Shown: positions 16,592 to 26,433, numbered from the stretch's first letter. The stretch: 64,000 nucleotides of DNA from JAJCZZ01 sp964569085 (GCA_964569085.1 CAZMTA010000003.1:124001-188000), one strand, 5' to 3'. Numbers and translations are program-made. The notes: generated by a model not told the origin, from the letters alone.

Positions 16592-17955
16592 CCCGCGGCG
16601 CCCCGCACCGCCTGCACCAGGAGGTCCAGCGCGCACTCCACCTGCTCTTCGGTGAGGTCCACGGACGGGGCCAGCTCCACCACGTGGCCCTCGGCGCCCG
16701 CGGGGAGCACGAGGAGGCCGAGGGCCAGCGCCGCCTCCGCCACCTGCGCGCCCATGCCCGACGCCGGCGCCAGGTCGTCGCCCACGGTCAGCTCCACGCC
16801 CAGGAGGAGGCCGAGGCCCCGCACGTCCGCCACGCCGGGCACCCCCTCCAGGCGGGCGCGGAGCTCCCCGGCCAGCCGGCTCCCCAGCATGCGCGCCCGG
16901 GCGGCCGTCCCCTCCAGCTCCAGGGCGTCCAGGACCGCGAGCCCGGCGGCGCAGGACACGGGATGGCCCAGGAAGGTGCTGGTGTGGACCGCCTCGCCGG
17001 AGCTCTCGGGCCAGGCGTCCATGATGGGCGAGGCGCCCGCGCAGGCGCTGAGCTGCATCCCGCCGCCCAGCGCCTTGCCCAGGCAGATCAGGTCCGGGTC
17101 CAGGCCCACCCGGGAGGAGGCGAGGATCTCCCCGCACCGGCCCATGCCGGTGAAGACCTCGTCGGCGATCACCAGCGCGCCGGCCCGCCGGGCCAGGGTG
17201 GAGAGGCGGGCCATGAAGCCGTCGGGGGCCACCCGGGCGCCGGCGCGGCCCTGGACGGGCTCGATGACGACCGCCCCGATCCGATCCCCGTCGGGCGTGC
17301 CCTTCTCCAGGAGCTCCTCCACCCGCTCCAGGGAATGGCGGGCGGCGTCGGCCCCCATGCGGACCGGATCCGGGAAGGGTGCGAAGACCACCCCGGGGTA
17401 GAGCCGCTCCCGGAAGGGCTCGCGGAAGTGGGCGCGGGAGGTGGCCGCCAGCGCCCCGAGGGTCAGGCCGTGGTAGGAGCCCTCGAAGGCGAGGATCCCC
17501 GGACGACCGGTCACCACCTGGGCCGTCTTGAGCGCCGTCTCCACCGCCTCGGAGCCGCTGGACGAGAGGACGATCCGGGTCTCGGGCCAGGGCATGAGGG
17601 CCGCGAGCCGCTCCAGGAGCTCGACCTTCAGCGCCGGGGGATGCACGTCCCCCATCCCGTGGACGAGGCGGTCCATCTGCTCTTTCACCGCCTGGACCAC
17701 CCCGGGGTGGGCGTGGCCGAGCAGGCCGACGCCGAACGCGCCGGTAAGGTCCAGGTAGACGTTCCCGTCCACGTCCCGGACGTTGGCGCCCCGCGCCTCC
17801 TCCCAGAAGACGGGCCACCGCTCCGAGAGGTAGGTGACGTCCCGGGACTCCACGGCACGGAGCCGCTGGGCGAGCGCGCGGGACGCCCGTCCCGGCGGGG
17901 GCGTGCGCACGGCGGGGAGCGCCTGGCCCAGGGGGACCTGGGACCGCATGGCCAT
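16588..17955 (-). CDS. Class III PLP-dependent aminotransferase
   Basis: 455 residues. Order of hallmarks: FGVGLLGHAHPGV, SSSGSEAVETALK (phosphate-binding), FEGSYHGLTLGALA, VIEPVQGRAGARV, LVIADEVFTGMGR (Asp to PLP N1), LICLGKALGGGMQL (Schiff-base Lys), HTSTFLGHPVSCAAG. This is the acetylornithine/4-aminobutyrate transaminase family; the substrate cannot be set. ATG 17955 is preceded by GGAGG at a good distance. It lies 42 nt after fabI. Confidence 0.85.
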   Translation of the reverse strand: MAMRSQVPLGQALPAVRTPPPGRASRALAQRLRAVESRDVTYLSERWPVFWEEARGANVRDVDGNVYLDLTGAFGVGLLGHAHPGVVQAVKEQMDRLVHGMGDVHPPALKVELLERLAALMPWPETRIVLSSSGSEAVETALKTAQVVTGRPGILAFEGSYHGLTLGALAATSRAHFREPFRERLYPGVVFAPFPDPVRMGADAARHSLERVEELLEKGTPDGDRIGAVVIEPVQGRAGARVAPDGFMARLSTLARRAGALVIADEVFTGMGRCGEILASSRVGLDPDLICLGKALGGGMQLSACAGASPIMDAWPESSGEAVHTSTFLGHPVSCAAGLAVLDALELEGTAARARMLGSRLAGELRARLEGVPGVADVRGLGLLLGVELTVGDDLAPASGMGAQVAEAALALGLLVLPAGAEGHVVELAPSVDLTEEQVECALDLLVQAVRGAAG

Positions 17956-17997
17956 CTCAGGCCTCCGGGGCGGGCGCCGGACGGGGGCGCACGGGGC

Positions 17998-18894
17998 TCA
18001 GTCCCCTCCGAGCTCCGAGACGTCGGCCATGCCCATGGCGTGGTAGCCCCCGTCCACGTGGAGCGTCTCGCCGGTGATCCCGCTTCCCAGGGGGCTGCAC
18101 AGGAACGCCGCGGCCCACCCCACCTGGTCCGCGTCGTTGGCGCCCAGGGGCGCGCTGTGGTCGTAGTACTCGACCATCTGGTCGATGCCGCCGATGGCCT
18201 TGGCGGCCCGGCTGGGCAGGGGGCCGGCGCTGATCGTGTTCACACGGACGCCCCACCGCTTGGCGGCCTCGTAGGAGAGGGTGCGGGTGTCGGCCTCCAG
18301 CGCGGCCTTGGCCGAGCTCATCCCGCCGCCGTAGCCCGGGATGACCCGCTCGGCGGCCAGGTAGCTCAGCGACACGACGGAGGCGTCCTTCCGCATCAGG
18401 GGCCCGAAGCGCTGGACCAGGCTCACCATGGAGTAGGCGCTGGCGCTGACCGCGGCCAGGTACCCGGAGCGGGACGTGTCCAGCAGGAGGTTCTTCACCT
18501 CGGGGCCGTTGGCCAGGGAGTGGACGACCACGTCCAGGCAGGGCTCGCCGAAGTCCTCCCGGAGCCGGTCCGCCACGCCCTGGATGGAGTAGCCGTCAAG
18601 ATCCTTGTACCGCCGGCTCTCGGCCACCTCCTCCGGGACGTCCTCGTCGGTGTCGTAGACCGCGTCCAGCGGATAGACCCGCTCCAGCTCGATCTCGCCC
18701 CCGCCCGGGAGGGACATGTCCAGCTTCCCCCGCTCGAGGCTCATGGTGAAGATGCGCAGCGCCGGGGGCCACGTGCCCACGCAGACCGAGGCGCCGGCGG
18801 CGGCGAGGGCGCGGACGATGGCCCAGCCGTACCCGGCGTCGTCGGCGACGCCGGCCACGAAGGCGCGCTTGCCGGAGAGGTCGATGGGAAGCAT
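17998..18894 (-). CDS. fabI: Enoyl-ACP reductase, plant/Chlamydia-type FabI
   Basis: 298 residues. NADH-binding GVADDAGYGWAI, then VCVGTWPPALRIF and a long insert before VHSLANGPEV, LLDTSRSGYLAAVSASAYS, PGYGGGMSSAKAALEADT (active-site Tyr/Lys region) and RVNTISAGPLPSRAAKAIG. The extra insert after the first 45 residues and the PGYGGGMSSAKAALE phrase are those of chloroplast, apicomplexan and chlamydial FabI rather than the 260-residue E. coli type. It does the last reduction of fatty-acid elongation. Start ATG 18894; the gene heads a three-gene unit. Confidence 0.92.
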   Translation of the reverse strand: MLPIDLSGKRAFVAGVADDAGYGWAIVRALAAAGASVCVGTWPPALRIFTMSLERGKLDMSLPGGGEIELERVYPLDAVYDTDEDVPEEVAESRRYKDLDGYSIQGVADRLREDFGEPCLDVVVHSLANGPEVKNLLLDTSRSGYLAAVSASAYSMVSLVQRFGPLMRKDASVVSLSYLAAERVIPGYGGGMSSAKAALEADTRTLSYEAAKRWGVRVNTISAGPLPSRAAKAIGGIDQMVEYYDHSAPLGANDADQVGWAAAFLCSPLGSGITGETLHVDGGYHAMGMADVSELGGD

Positions 18895-18954
18895 GGAAGG
18901 GGGGACTCCTGGACAGGGGGTGCCGTGGGGACGAGGAACGAGCCCGAAAGCTAA

Positions 18955-20112
18955 TCAGCCGAGCGCGTCCTCGCCGCCGTCGCCCGCGCTCCCCCACCGT
19001 CCCGAGAGCCAGAAGAGGAGCGCCGCGGTGCCCGCCAGCGCCCCCACCGCGCCCAGCGCTCCGGCGCGCTCGGCGGCCCAGTACCAGACCGCCGCCACGA
19101 AGGCCAGCGCCCCGGCCCCCATGACCCGGCGGGCCCCGGTGCGGTCCGCGTACGCGAAGGCCGCCACGCCGGCGCCGCCCACCAGGAGGAGGGCCAGCTC
19201 GGCGGGGCCGTCCAGCGCCTCCAGCGCCGTGAAGAAGCCCATGGGGATCCAGAGGAGGACCACCAGGGCGAGCTGGGTCCCGAACCACCCCCGGGAGAGC
19301 CCCGGCGGCGCGCGGTGGATGCCCCACACCGTGAGCCCCGCCACGAGGAGGAGCCAGGCGTCCAGGGGGAAGAAGACGGCGTCGCCCAGCTCCAGGGGCC
19401 CGAGCCCGGTGGCCAGCACGAGGACGAAGCCGGCGTAGAGGGCCGCCACGAAGGTGTTGAGCGCCCACGGATGCTCGTCCCCCGCCGGATCGCGGCGGAG
19501 CAGGCCCACCAGGAGGATCAGGGAGAAGGCCAGGACCCCGTCGAGGACCCAGACCACCGCCTCCCCGGAGAGGGGCGTGGCCCGGACGAGGAAGAGGGCC
19601 ACGAAGCCCAGCACGCCCAGGAAATGCACCGCCGGCACGAAGGTCCCCCGCGTCATGGAGCGCACCAGGGACCAGACCCCCCAGGCGAGCGCCACGGCGC
19701 TGGCGGCCAGCGCGGTCGGCGACGCGTCGGGCCAGGCGTTCTCGGACCAGGCGAGGGCGAAGAGGACGAGCCCCACCCCCGCGGCCTGCATGAGCCAGGA
19801 GGCCGGGACCCAGCGTCCCCGCCACTCCAGCCGGGAGCCGAGGAAATGGACGGCGACCCCCACCCCCGCCACGAGCCCGCTGCGGAGGCCGTCGGACATG
19901 AGGGGCCACGCCCAGTCCAGGAAGACGGCCCCGGCGATGAGGAGCACCACCGCCGCGGTGCCCGCCAGGACGTAGCGGGAGAGGAGGCGGGTCCCCTCGC
20001 GGGCGCGCTCCGCGACCTCCGCCCGGAGGCGGGCCGCCGTCTCGGGGGACAGGAGGCCCTTCTCCACCCACCGGTCGAGGGCCGCGTGCACGGCCGAGGA
20101 TCCCTGGTCCAT
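18955..20112 (-). CDS. DUF2157-like polytopic membrane protein
   Basis: 385 residues. The cytosolic N-terminus (ALDRWVEKGLLSPETAARLRAEV) is the DUF2157 signature, followed by about 12 hydrophobic segments to the C-terminus. Function of the family is unknown. Its start is divergent from the PLP enzyme at 20272; a 160-nt intergenic region with CTATCTT at about 20163 may hold promoter elements. Confidence 0.7.
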   Translation of the reverse strand: MDQGSSAVHAALDRWVEKGLLSPETAARLRAEVAERAREGTRLLSRYVLAGTAAVVLLIAGAVFLDWAWPLMSDGLRSGLVAGVGVAVHFLGSRLEWRGRWVPASWLMQAAGVGLVLFALAWSENAWPDASPTALAASAVALAWGVWSLVRSMTRGTFVPAVHFLGVLGFVALFLVRATPLSGEAVVWVLDGVLAFSLILLVGLLRRDPAGDEHPWALNTFVAALYAGFVLVLATGLGPLELGDAVFFPLDAWLLLVAGLTVWGIHRAPPGLSRGWFGTQLALVVLLWIPMGFFTALEALDGPAELALLLVGGAGVAAFAYADRTGARRVMGAGALAFVAAVWYWAAERAGALGAVGALAGTAALLFWLSGRWGSAGDGGEDALG

Positions 20113-20271
20113 GCCGGAAGCTCCGGCGTCCGCCCGCCGGCCACAAGGGCGCCGTCGGTCCCGCTATCTTCCGGGTGCCTCTCCCGGCACGCACCAGGGG
20201 CCGCGTCGTTCCGGCCGTCGCGATCCGCGGCCCCCACCCCCATCGCCCGGCCGACCCAGGAGCACGGTTCC

Positions 20272-21555
20272 GTGTGGAACGAGGAGAAGCGCGCCCACCG
20301 TCGCATCGGCGACCGCGAGCTGCGGCCCGAGAGCCTCATGATGAGCTACGGGTACGAGCCCGAGTGGTCCGAGGGGGCCGTGAAGCCCCCGGTCTTCCAG
20401 ACCTCGACGTTCGTGTTCGAGTCCGCCGAGGAGGGAAAGGCCTTCTTCGAGATCGCCTACGGGCTCCGTGAGCAGGGCCCGTCGGAGTCCATGGGGCTGA
20501 TCTACTCCCGCATCAACAACCCGGGCCTCGAGATCCTGGAGGACCGGCTGGGGCTGTGGGACGGCGCCGAGGCGGCCGCGGCGTTCGAGAGCGGCATGGC
20601 GGCCATCAGCACCACCGTCATGGCCTTCCTCCGCCCCGGCGACGTGGTGGCCTTCCCGGAGCCCATCTACGGTGGCACCGAGTACCTCTTCCACGAGCTC
20701 CTGCCCCAGTTCGGCGTGGAGCCCGTCTCCTTCCCGGCCCGGGAGGGCATCGAGGGGCTTCGCGCCACCCTCGCCGAGGAGGACCGGGCCGAGCGCCTCC
20801 GCATGATCTACGTCGAGACCCCCGCCAACCCCACCAACGACCTCATGGACATCGGGGCGTGCGCCGAGGTGGCCCGGGAGCTGAGCACCGAGGACCGCAG
20901 GGTCCTGGTGGCCGTGGACAACACCTTCCTGGGCCCGCTCTTCCAGCACCCCCTGGAGCACGGGGCCGACCTGGTCCTGTACTCCCTCACGAAGTACGTG
21001 GGCGGGCACTCGGACCTCATCGCCGGGGCCTGCCTGGGCTCCGGGGAGCTGATCCGTCAGGTGAAGCTCCACCGCACCATCTTCGGGACCATGGCCGGCC
21101 CGTGGACGTGCTGGCTGCTCCTCCGCAGCCTGGAGACGCTCAAGCTCCGCATGACCGCCCAGATGAAGAACGCCCGCTACGTGGCCGACTTCCTGGCGTC
21201 CCACCCCAAGGTGGCCCGGGTCAACTACCTGGGGCACCTGCCCGAGGACCACCCCCAGCGCCCCATCTACGACGCCCAGTGCGAGGGCCCCGGGGGCATG
21301 ATCTCCTTCGAGGTGGAGGGGGGCGAGGCCGAGGCCTTCCGCTTCCTGAACGCCCTCCGCCTCATCAAGCTGGCCGTGAGCCTGGGGGGGACCGAGTCCC
21401 TGGCCGAGCACCCCGGCACCATGACCCACGCCGACGTCTCCCCCGAGGCGCAGGAGAAGATGGGCATCACCCCCGCCCTCGTCCGGATCTCGGTGGGGGT
21501 GGAGCACTACGAGGACGTCATCGCCGACATCGACCAGGCGCTGGACGCGGTGTAG
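20272..21555 (+). CDS. Cys/Met metabolism PLP enzyme (cystathionine gamma-synthase/methionine gamma-lyase family)
   Basis: 427 residues from GTG 20272, preceded by CAGGAG. It has YSRINNPGLEILEDRL, FESGMAAISTTVMAFL, VETPANPTNDLMDI, VAVDNTFLGPLFQHPLEHGADLVLYSLTKYVGGHSD (Schiff-base Lys in SLTKY) and SLGGTESLAEHPGTMTHADVS. The family makes or breaks C-S bonds. The insert in the N-terminal region (GLREQGPSESMG) is typical of a subgroup annotated only as cystathionine gamma-synthase family. No met or cys operon partners lie next to it. Confidence 0.85.
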   Translation: MWNEEKRAHRRIGDRELRPESLMMSYGYEPEWSEGAVKPPVFQTSTFVFESAEEGKAFFEIAYGLREQGPSESMGLIYSRINNPGLEILEDRLGLWDGAEAAAAFESGMAAISTTVMAFLRPGDVVAFPEPIYGGTEYLFHELLPQFGVEPVSFPAREGIEGLRATLAEEDRAERLRMIYVETPANPTNDLMDIGACAEVARELSTEDRRVLVAVDNTFLGPLFQHPLEHGADLVLYSLTKYVGGHSDLIAGACLGSGELIRQVKLHRTIFGTMAGPWTCWLLLRSLETLKLRMTAQMKNARYVADFLASHPKVARVNYLGHLPEDHPQRPIYDAQCEGPGGMISFEVEGGEAEAFRFLNALRLIKLAVSLGGTESLAEHPGTMTHADVSPEAQEKMGITPALVRISVGVEHYEDVIADIDQALDAV

Positions 21556-21561
21556 GACGCG

Positions 21562-22509
21562 TCACAGCAGCCAGAAGCCGATGCCTACGTAGCTGCCCAA
21601 GAGAACCCATCCCTCCCACCGGCGGATCTGCCAGTCGGTCCACAGGAAGGGGACGACCAGGAAGGAGAGGAAGAGCACGGCGGGGAGCTCCCGGACCAGG
21701 ACGCTGGACGCGAAGGAGATGGGCTCGATGACCGCCGCGGTCCCGAGGATCGCGGCCACGTTGAAGATGTTGGAGCCCACGATGTTGCCCACGGCGATGT
21801 CGGCCTCCTTGCGCAGCGTTGCCACCACCGAGGTGGCGAGCTCGGGGAGGCTCGTGCCCACGGCCACCACCGTGAGGCCGATGATGACCTGGGAGACGCC
21901 CAGCGCGGTGCCCAGGGCCACGGCGCCCTCCACGATGGCCCACCCGCCCACCACCAGGCCCCCGGAGCCGCCCAGCACCAGGCCCACGTCCCGCCACGAG
22001 ACGGCGATCTGGGCGTCGGTGGAGGCGTCCATGTAGTCCTCGTACTCGTGGAGGACCTCCGGCGTCTCGTCCCCCGCGGTGCGGAACACGAAGAGGAGGT
22101 AGCCGACCAGGCCCAGCAGGAGCACCCCGCCGTCCAGCCGGCTCAGCGAGCCGTCCCACGCCAGGGGGTAGAGGGCCAGGGTGGCCACCAGCATGAGGGG
22201 CGCCTCGCGCCAGACCACCCGGGCGGCCACGTCCAGGGGCTTGATGACGGCGGTGAGCCCGAGGATGAGGCCGATGTTGGCCAGGTTCGAGCCCATGACG
22301 TTGCCCACCGCCAGGTCCGAATTCCCCCGGACGGCGGCCAGCACGCACACGACGAGCTCCGGCGCCGAAGTGCCGAACGAGACGACGGTCAGCCCCACGA
22401 CGATGGGGCTGATCCCCAGCGACGCCGCCAGCCGCGCGGCGCCGCGGACGAGCCATTCGGCTCCGAAGAAGAGGACCCCCACCCCCGCGGCCAGCAGGAG
22501 GGCGTCCAT
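21562..22509 (-). CDS. CaCA-family sodium/calcium exchanger (YrbG-like)
   Basis: 315 residues, about ten helices in two inverted halves. Each half carries the alpha-repeat: GLTVVSFGTSAPELVV with GNVMGSNLANIGLILG, and GLTVVAVGTSLPELATSV with GNIVGSNIFNVAAILG. The acidic GTSxPEL residues bind the cation. It converges on the PLP enzyme gene with only 6 nt between stops. A second, distinct member is at 28218. Confidence 0.88.
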   Translation of the reverse strand: MDALLLAAGVGVLFFGAEWLVRGAARLAASLGISPIVVGLTVVSFGTSAPELVVCVLAAVRGNSDLAVGNVMGSNLANIGLILGLTAVIKPLDVAARVVWREAPLMLVATLALYPLAWDGSLSRLDGGVLLLGLVGYLLFVFRTAGDETPEVLHEYEDYMDASTDAQIAVSWRDVGLVLGGSGGLVVGGWAIVEGAVALGTALGVSQVIIGLTVVAVGTSLPELATSVVATLRKEADIAVGNIVGSNIFNVAAILGTAAVIEPISFASSVLVRELPAVLFLSFLVVPFLWTDWQIRRWEGWVLLGSYVGIGFWLL

Positions 22510-22520
22510 GGCGAGGACGA

Positions 22521-24293
22521 TCACGCGGGGTCGCGCCTCCGGGTCCACGCCCGGAAGTCCTCCAGGGGCATGCAGTTCAGCACGTCCTGGGGCCGCAGCC
22601 ACCCGCGACGGGCCTGATCCACGCCGAAGCGCATGGTGTCCAGGCCCCGGGGCCGGTGGGCGTCGGTGTTCACGGCCACCTTCACCCCCAGCTCCCGGGC
22701 CCGGTGGACGTGGACGTCGCTCAGGTCCAGCCGGTGGGGGTTGGCGTTGATCTCCACGGCCACGTCGTGCTCGGCGCACGCCTGGAGCACCGCCTCCACG
22801 TCCAGGGCGTAGGGGTCCCGGCGGCCCAGGAGGCGGCCGGTGGGGTGGCCCAGCATGTCCACGTGGGGATGCCGCACGGCCTTCAGCACCCGCTCGGTCA
22901 TGGTGGCCTGGTCCTGCCCCATGTGCAGGTGGACCGAGACGAGGACGAAGTCGAGCTCGGCGAGGATCTCGTCGGGGAGGTCCAGGGAGCCGTCCTCCAG
23001 GCTGTCCACCTCGCAGGACCGGAAGATCTCGATGCCCGGGACCTTCTCCCGGAGCTCGGCCACCTCCTCCCACTGGCGCCGCGCCTTCTCGGGGGTCAGC
23101 CCCTGCACCATGGCCATGGCCTGGCTGTGGTCGGTGATGGCCATGTACTCGTACCCCCGCTCCAGGCACGCCCGGGCCATCTCCTCCACGCTCACCTTCC
23201 CGTCGCTCCAGGTGGAGTGCATGTGGAGGTCGCCGCGGACGTCGGCGAGCTCCACCAGGCGGGGCAGAGCGTCGGCGCCGTCCCGGGCCAGGGCCACCTC
23301 GCCCCGGTTCTCCCGGAGCTCGGGGGGCACCCAGGCCATCCCCAGCGCCCGGTAGACCTCCTCCTCGTCGGCGCCGGCCAGGCGCTCTCCGCCCTCGCGG
23401 CCCACGTCGGAGGCGTCCACGCCCTCGGGGAGGCGGAAGACCCCCCACTCGTTGACCTTGAGGCCCTCCTTCACCGCCCTCGTGCGCACCTCGACGTTGT
23501 GCTCCTTGGATCCGGTGAAGTACTGGAGCGCCGCCCCGAAGGAGCGCTCCGGGATGACCCGGAGGTCGATGGAGAGACCCGAGTGTAGGACGACGGTGCC
23601 CTTGGTGCTCCCCTGGTTCTCCACGCGGGCCGCCCCGGCGAAGGCGCAGAAGTGGTCCACGACCGCCTGGCCGTCGCCCTCGGCGAGGGCCAGGAGGTCC
23701 ACGTCCCCGATGGTCTCCTTCCGCCGCCGGAGGCTCCCCGCCACCTCGATGCGCTCCACGCCCGGCGCGCCCTCCATGTGCTCCAGGACGCCGGCCACCA
23801 GCTCCTCCGCCTCGTCGATGCGGAAGCGCCCGCTCCGGGCCCGGTGCTCGGCGATGGCGCGCTGGATCTTCTCGGCGCTCTTCTTCCCGAAGCCGTCGAG
23901 CTCCCGGACCTTCCCGGCCTCCAGGGCCGCCTCGAGGTCGTCGACGTCGGCCACGTCCAGCTCCTCCCAGAGCTTCTTGGCCTTCTTGGGCCCGACGCCG
24001 TCCAGGCGCATGAGCTGGATGAGGGTGGCGGGGTACTCCTCGGCCACCTCGTCCATGCGCGAGATCCGGCCGGTCTCCAGGAGCTCGGTGATGTAGCCCG
24101 CCATGGAGTCGCCCACGCCGGGGAGTTCGGTGAGGTCCTCGCCTTCGGCCACCATGACCCGGAGCGGTCGGGTGAGGTTCGCCACGGTGCGCACGGCGTT
24201 CCGGTAGGCGCGGATGCGGAAGGGGTTCGCGCCCTGGATCTCCAGGAGGTCGGCCAGGTCCTCGAGCACGCGGGCGACGTCGACGTTCTCCAC
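22521..24293 (-). CDS. polX: Bacterial PolX: family X DNA polymerase with PHP phosphoesterase domain
   Basis: 590 residues. HhH region at the N-terminus (FRIRAYRNAVRTV; LPGVGDSMAGYI; LDGVGPKKAKKLW), palm with EVAGSLRRRKETIGDVDLL (catalytic Asp pair), IDLRVIPERSFGAALQYFTGSKEHN, then the PHP domain from about 350: GDLHMHSTWSDG, YMAITDHSQ, VSVHLHM, DMLGHPTGR, EINANP, NTDAH, which supply the metal ligands for 3'-5' exonuclease/AP-endonuclease activity. Repair polymerase. The GTG start overlaps the ligA stop by one base (TAGTG) and has GGAGG before it, so polymerase and ligase are made together. Confidence 0.92.
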   Translation of the reverse strand: MENVDVARVLEDLADLLEIQGANPFRIRAYRNAVRTVANLTRPLRVMVAEGEDLTELPGVGDSMAGYITELLETGRISRMDEVAEEYPATLIQLMRLDGVGPKKAKKLWEELDVADVDDLEAALEAGKVRELDGFGKKSAEKIQRAIAEHRARSGRFRIDEAEELVAGVLEHMEGAPGVERIEVAGSLRRRKETIGDVDLLALAEGDGQAVVDHFCAFAGAARVENQGSTKGTVVLHSGLSIDLRVIPERSFGAALQYFTGSKEHNVEVRTRAVKEGLKVNEWGVFRLPEGVDASDVGREGGERLAGADEEEVYRALGMAWVPPELRENRGEVALARDGADALPRLVELADVRGDLHMHSTWSDGKVSVEEMARACLERGYEYMAITDHSQAMAMVQGLTPEKARRQWEEVAELREKVPGIEIFRSCEVDSLEDGSLDLPDEILAELDFVLVSVHLHMGQDQATMTERVLKAVRHPHVDMLGHPTGRLLGRRDPYALDVEAVLQACAEHDVAVEINANPHRLDLSDVHVHRARELGVKVAVNTDAHRPRGLDTMRFGVDQARRGWLRPQDVLNCMPLEDFRAWTRRRDPA

Positions 24294-26386
24294 TACTCCT
24301 CCCCCTCCAGGCTCCCGCCCCGCTCCTCGAGGCGGGCCACGAACTCCTCCCACCCCAGGACCTCGACCCCCAGCTTCTCCGCCTTGTCCAGCTTGGAGCC
24401 GGCGCCCTCGCCGGCCACCAGGAAGCCGGTGTTCCCGCTCACCGAGCCGGCGGTCTGGCCGCCCACGGCCAGCCACGCCTCCTGGGCCGCCTTCCGGGAC
24501 ACGGGGAGGGAGCCGGTGAAGACGGCGGGCTTCTCGTCGGCGGCCTCCTCGGCGGTGTCCACCGGCTCGGACTCGGTGGGCCGGACGCCCCGCTCCAGGA
24601 TGTGGTCGATGGCCGCGGCGTTGCGCTCGTCGGCCAGGAAGGCCGTGATGGTCTCGCTCATGATGGGCCCGACGCCGTGGACGGCGGCCAGCTCCTCGGG
24701 CCCGGCGCCCCGGATCCGCTCCAGGGAGCCGAAGTGGCGGGCCAGGTCCCGGGCCACGGCCACGCCCACCTCGGGGATCCCGAGCGCCACCAGGAAGCGC
24801 TCCAGCTCCGGCTCCTTCGTGCCCTGGATGGCCTCCACCAGCGCCGTGGCCGACTTCTCCGCGAAGCCCTCCAGCGGGGTGAGCTGCTCGGCGCGCAGGT
24901 CGTAGAGCCCGGCCAGCTCCTCCACCAGGTCCCGGTCCACCAGGAGGTTGGCGGTCTCCTCCCCCAGCCCCTCGATGTCCAGGGCGGAGCGGGCGCCGTA
25001 GTGCTGGATGCGGCCCTTGAGCTGGGCCGGGCACCCGAAGCGGTTGGGGCAGACCGTCCGGGGACCGTCCTCGACGACCGGCGTGTCGCACGCCGGGCAC
25101 GCCTCGGGCATGCGGAAGGGCTCCTCCCGGTCGTCCTCGTGGTCCACGACCTCCACCACCTGGGGGATCACGTCTCCGGCCCGCTGGATCCGGACCGTGT
25201 CGCCCTCGCGGATGTCCTTCCGCTTGAGCTCCTCCCGGTTGTGGAGCGAGGCCCGGGAGATGGTGACCCCGCCCACGACCACGGGCCGCAGGAAGGCCAC
25301 GGGGGTGAGGACGCCGGTGCGCCCCACCTGGATCCCGATGCGCTCGATCTTCGTGACCTCCTTCCGGGGCTCGAACTTGAAGGCCAGCGCCCACCGGGGG
25401 TGGTGGGAGGTCACGCCCATCTCCCGGCGCTTGGCGAGGTCGTCGAGCTTGATCACCACCCCGTCGATCTCGTAGTCGAGCTCGTCCCGCTCCTCCACGA
25501 AGGCGGCGTGGTACGCCAGGATCTCCTCGGGGGTGGAGACGGTCTCGATGCGCTCCGGGAGCTTGAGCCCCCACTGGCGGATCGCCTCGACGCCCTCGGT
25601 GTCGGTGGCGAACTCCTCCCCCTCCACGTGGAGCACGTCGTACACCAGGACGTCCAGCGTCCGCGCCGCCGTGATCCCGGGGTCGAGCTGCCGGATGGAG
25701 CCCGCCGCCGAGTTCCTGGGGGAGGCGTAGGGCTCGCGGCCCTCCTCGGCCAGGCGGGCGTTGAAAGCCTCGAAGTCCGAGATGTACATCATGACCTCGC
25801 CCCGGAACGCCACCACCGGGGGCACCGGGCGCTCGTCCGCGCGGAGGCGGAGGGGCACCGACGGGATGGTGCGGATGTTCTCGGTCACGTCCTCGCCCAC
25901 GCGGCCGTTCCCCCGGGTCACCGCCCGGACGAAGACGCCGTCCTCGTAGACCAGCTCGATGGAGGCCCCGTCGAGCTTGGGCTCCAGGAGGTAGGTGGGC
26001 TCCGGGGGATCGTCCTCCTCCCCGAGGTCGGAGGACAGCGCCTTGAGGATCCGGTCGTGGAAGCGGCGGAGGTCCGCCTCCTCCTTGGTGGAGTCCAGGG
26101 AGAGCATGGGGGCCAGGTGCTCCCGGCTCTCGAAGGCGTCCTGGGGCTCGGCCCCGACCCGGCGGGTGGGGGAGTCGTCGGTGGCGAGCTCGGGCCACCG
26201 CTCCTCCAGCGCCTGGAGCCTGCGGAACCGCTCGTCGTACTCCTCGTCCGAGATCTCCGGCCGGGCCTCCACGTAGTAGAGGTAGCTGTGCCGGCGGAGC
26301 TGCTCCTGGAGGGCCTCGGCCTGGGCGCGGGCCTCGTCCGGATCGAGATCGGCGACGTCGGCGGTGAGGTCCAGGTCGGAGGTCAC
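24293..26386 (-). CDS. ligA: NAD+-dependent DNA ligase
   Basis: 697 residues from GTG 26386 (GAGGAG just upstream). Domain Ia with YYVEARPEISDEEYD, adenylation site EPKLDGASIEL (K137), GNGRVGEDVTENIRTI, FRGEVMM, OB-fold, four-Cys zinc finger (CPACD ... CPNRFGCPAQ), HhH region (ALDIEGLGEETANLL, LVALGIPEVGVAVARDLA) and a C-terminal BRCT domain (AVFTGSLPVSRKAAQEAWLAVGG). It seals nicks in replication and repair. An upstream in-frame ATG at 26473 would add a segment covering the divergent promoter region and has no family similarity. Confidence 0.95.
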   Translation of the reverse strand: MTSDLDLTADVADLDPDEARAQAEALQEQLRRHSYLYYVEARPEISDEEYDERFRRLQALEERWPELATDDSPTRRVGAEPQDAFESREHLAPMLSLDSTKEEADLRRFHDRILKALSSDLGEEDDPPEPTYLLEPKLDGASIELVYEDGVFVRAVTRGNGRVGEDVTENIRTIPSVPLRLRADERPVPPVVAFRGEVMMYISDFEAFNARLAEEGREPYASPRNSAAGSIRQLDPGITAARTLDVLVYDVLHVEGEEFATDTEGVEAIRQWGLKLPERIETVSTPEEILAYHAAFVEERDELDYEIDGVVIKLDDLAKRREMGVTSHHPRWALAFKFEPRKEVTKIERIGIQVGRTGVLTPVAFLRPVVVGGVTISRASLHNREELKRKDIREGDTVRIQRAGDVIPQVVEVVDHEDDREEPFRMPEACPACDTPVVEDGPRTVCPNRFGCPAQLKGRIQHYGARSALDIEGLGEETANLLVDRDLVEELAGLYDLRAEQLTPLEGFAEKSATALVEAIQGTKEPELERFLVALGIPEVGVAVARDLARHFGSLERIRGAGPEELAAVHGVGPIMSETITAFLADERNAAAIDHILERGVRPTESEPVDTAEEAADEKPAVFTGSLPVSRKAAQEAWLAVGGQTAGSVSGNTGFLVAGEGAGSKLDKAEKLGVEVLGWEEFVARLEERGGSLEGEE

Positions 26387-26433
26387 GAGCTCCTCGGGCG
26401 GTGGGGGACGGCCGTGGCGTGGGCGGGCGGAAG

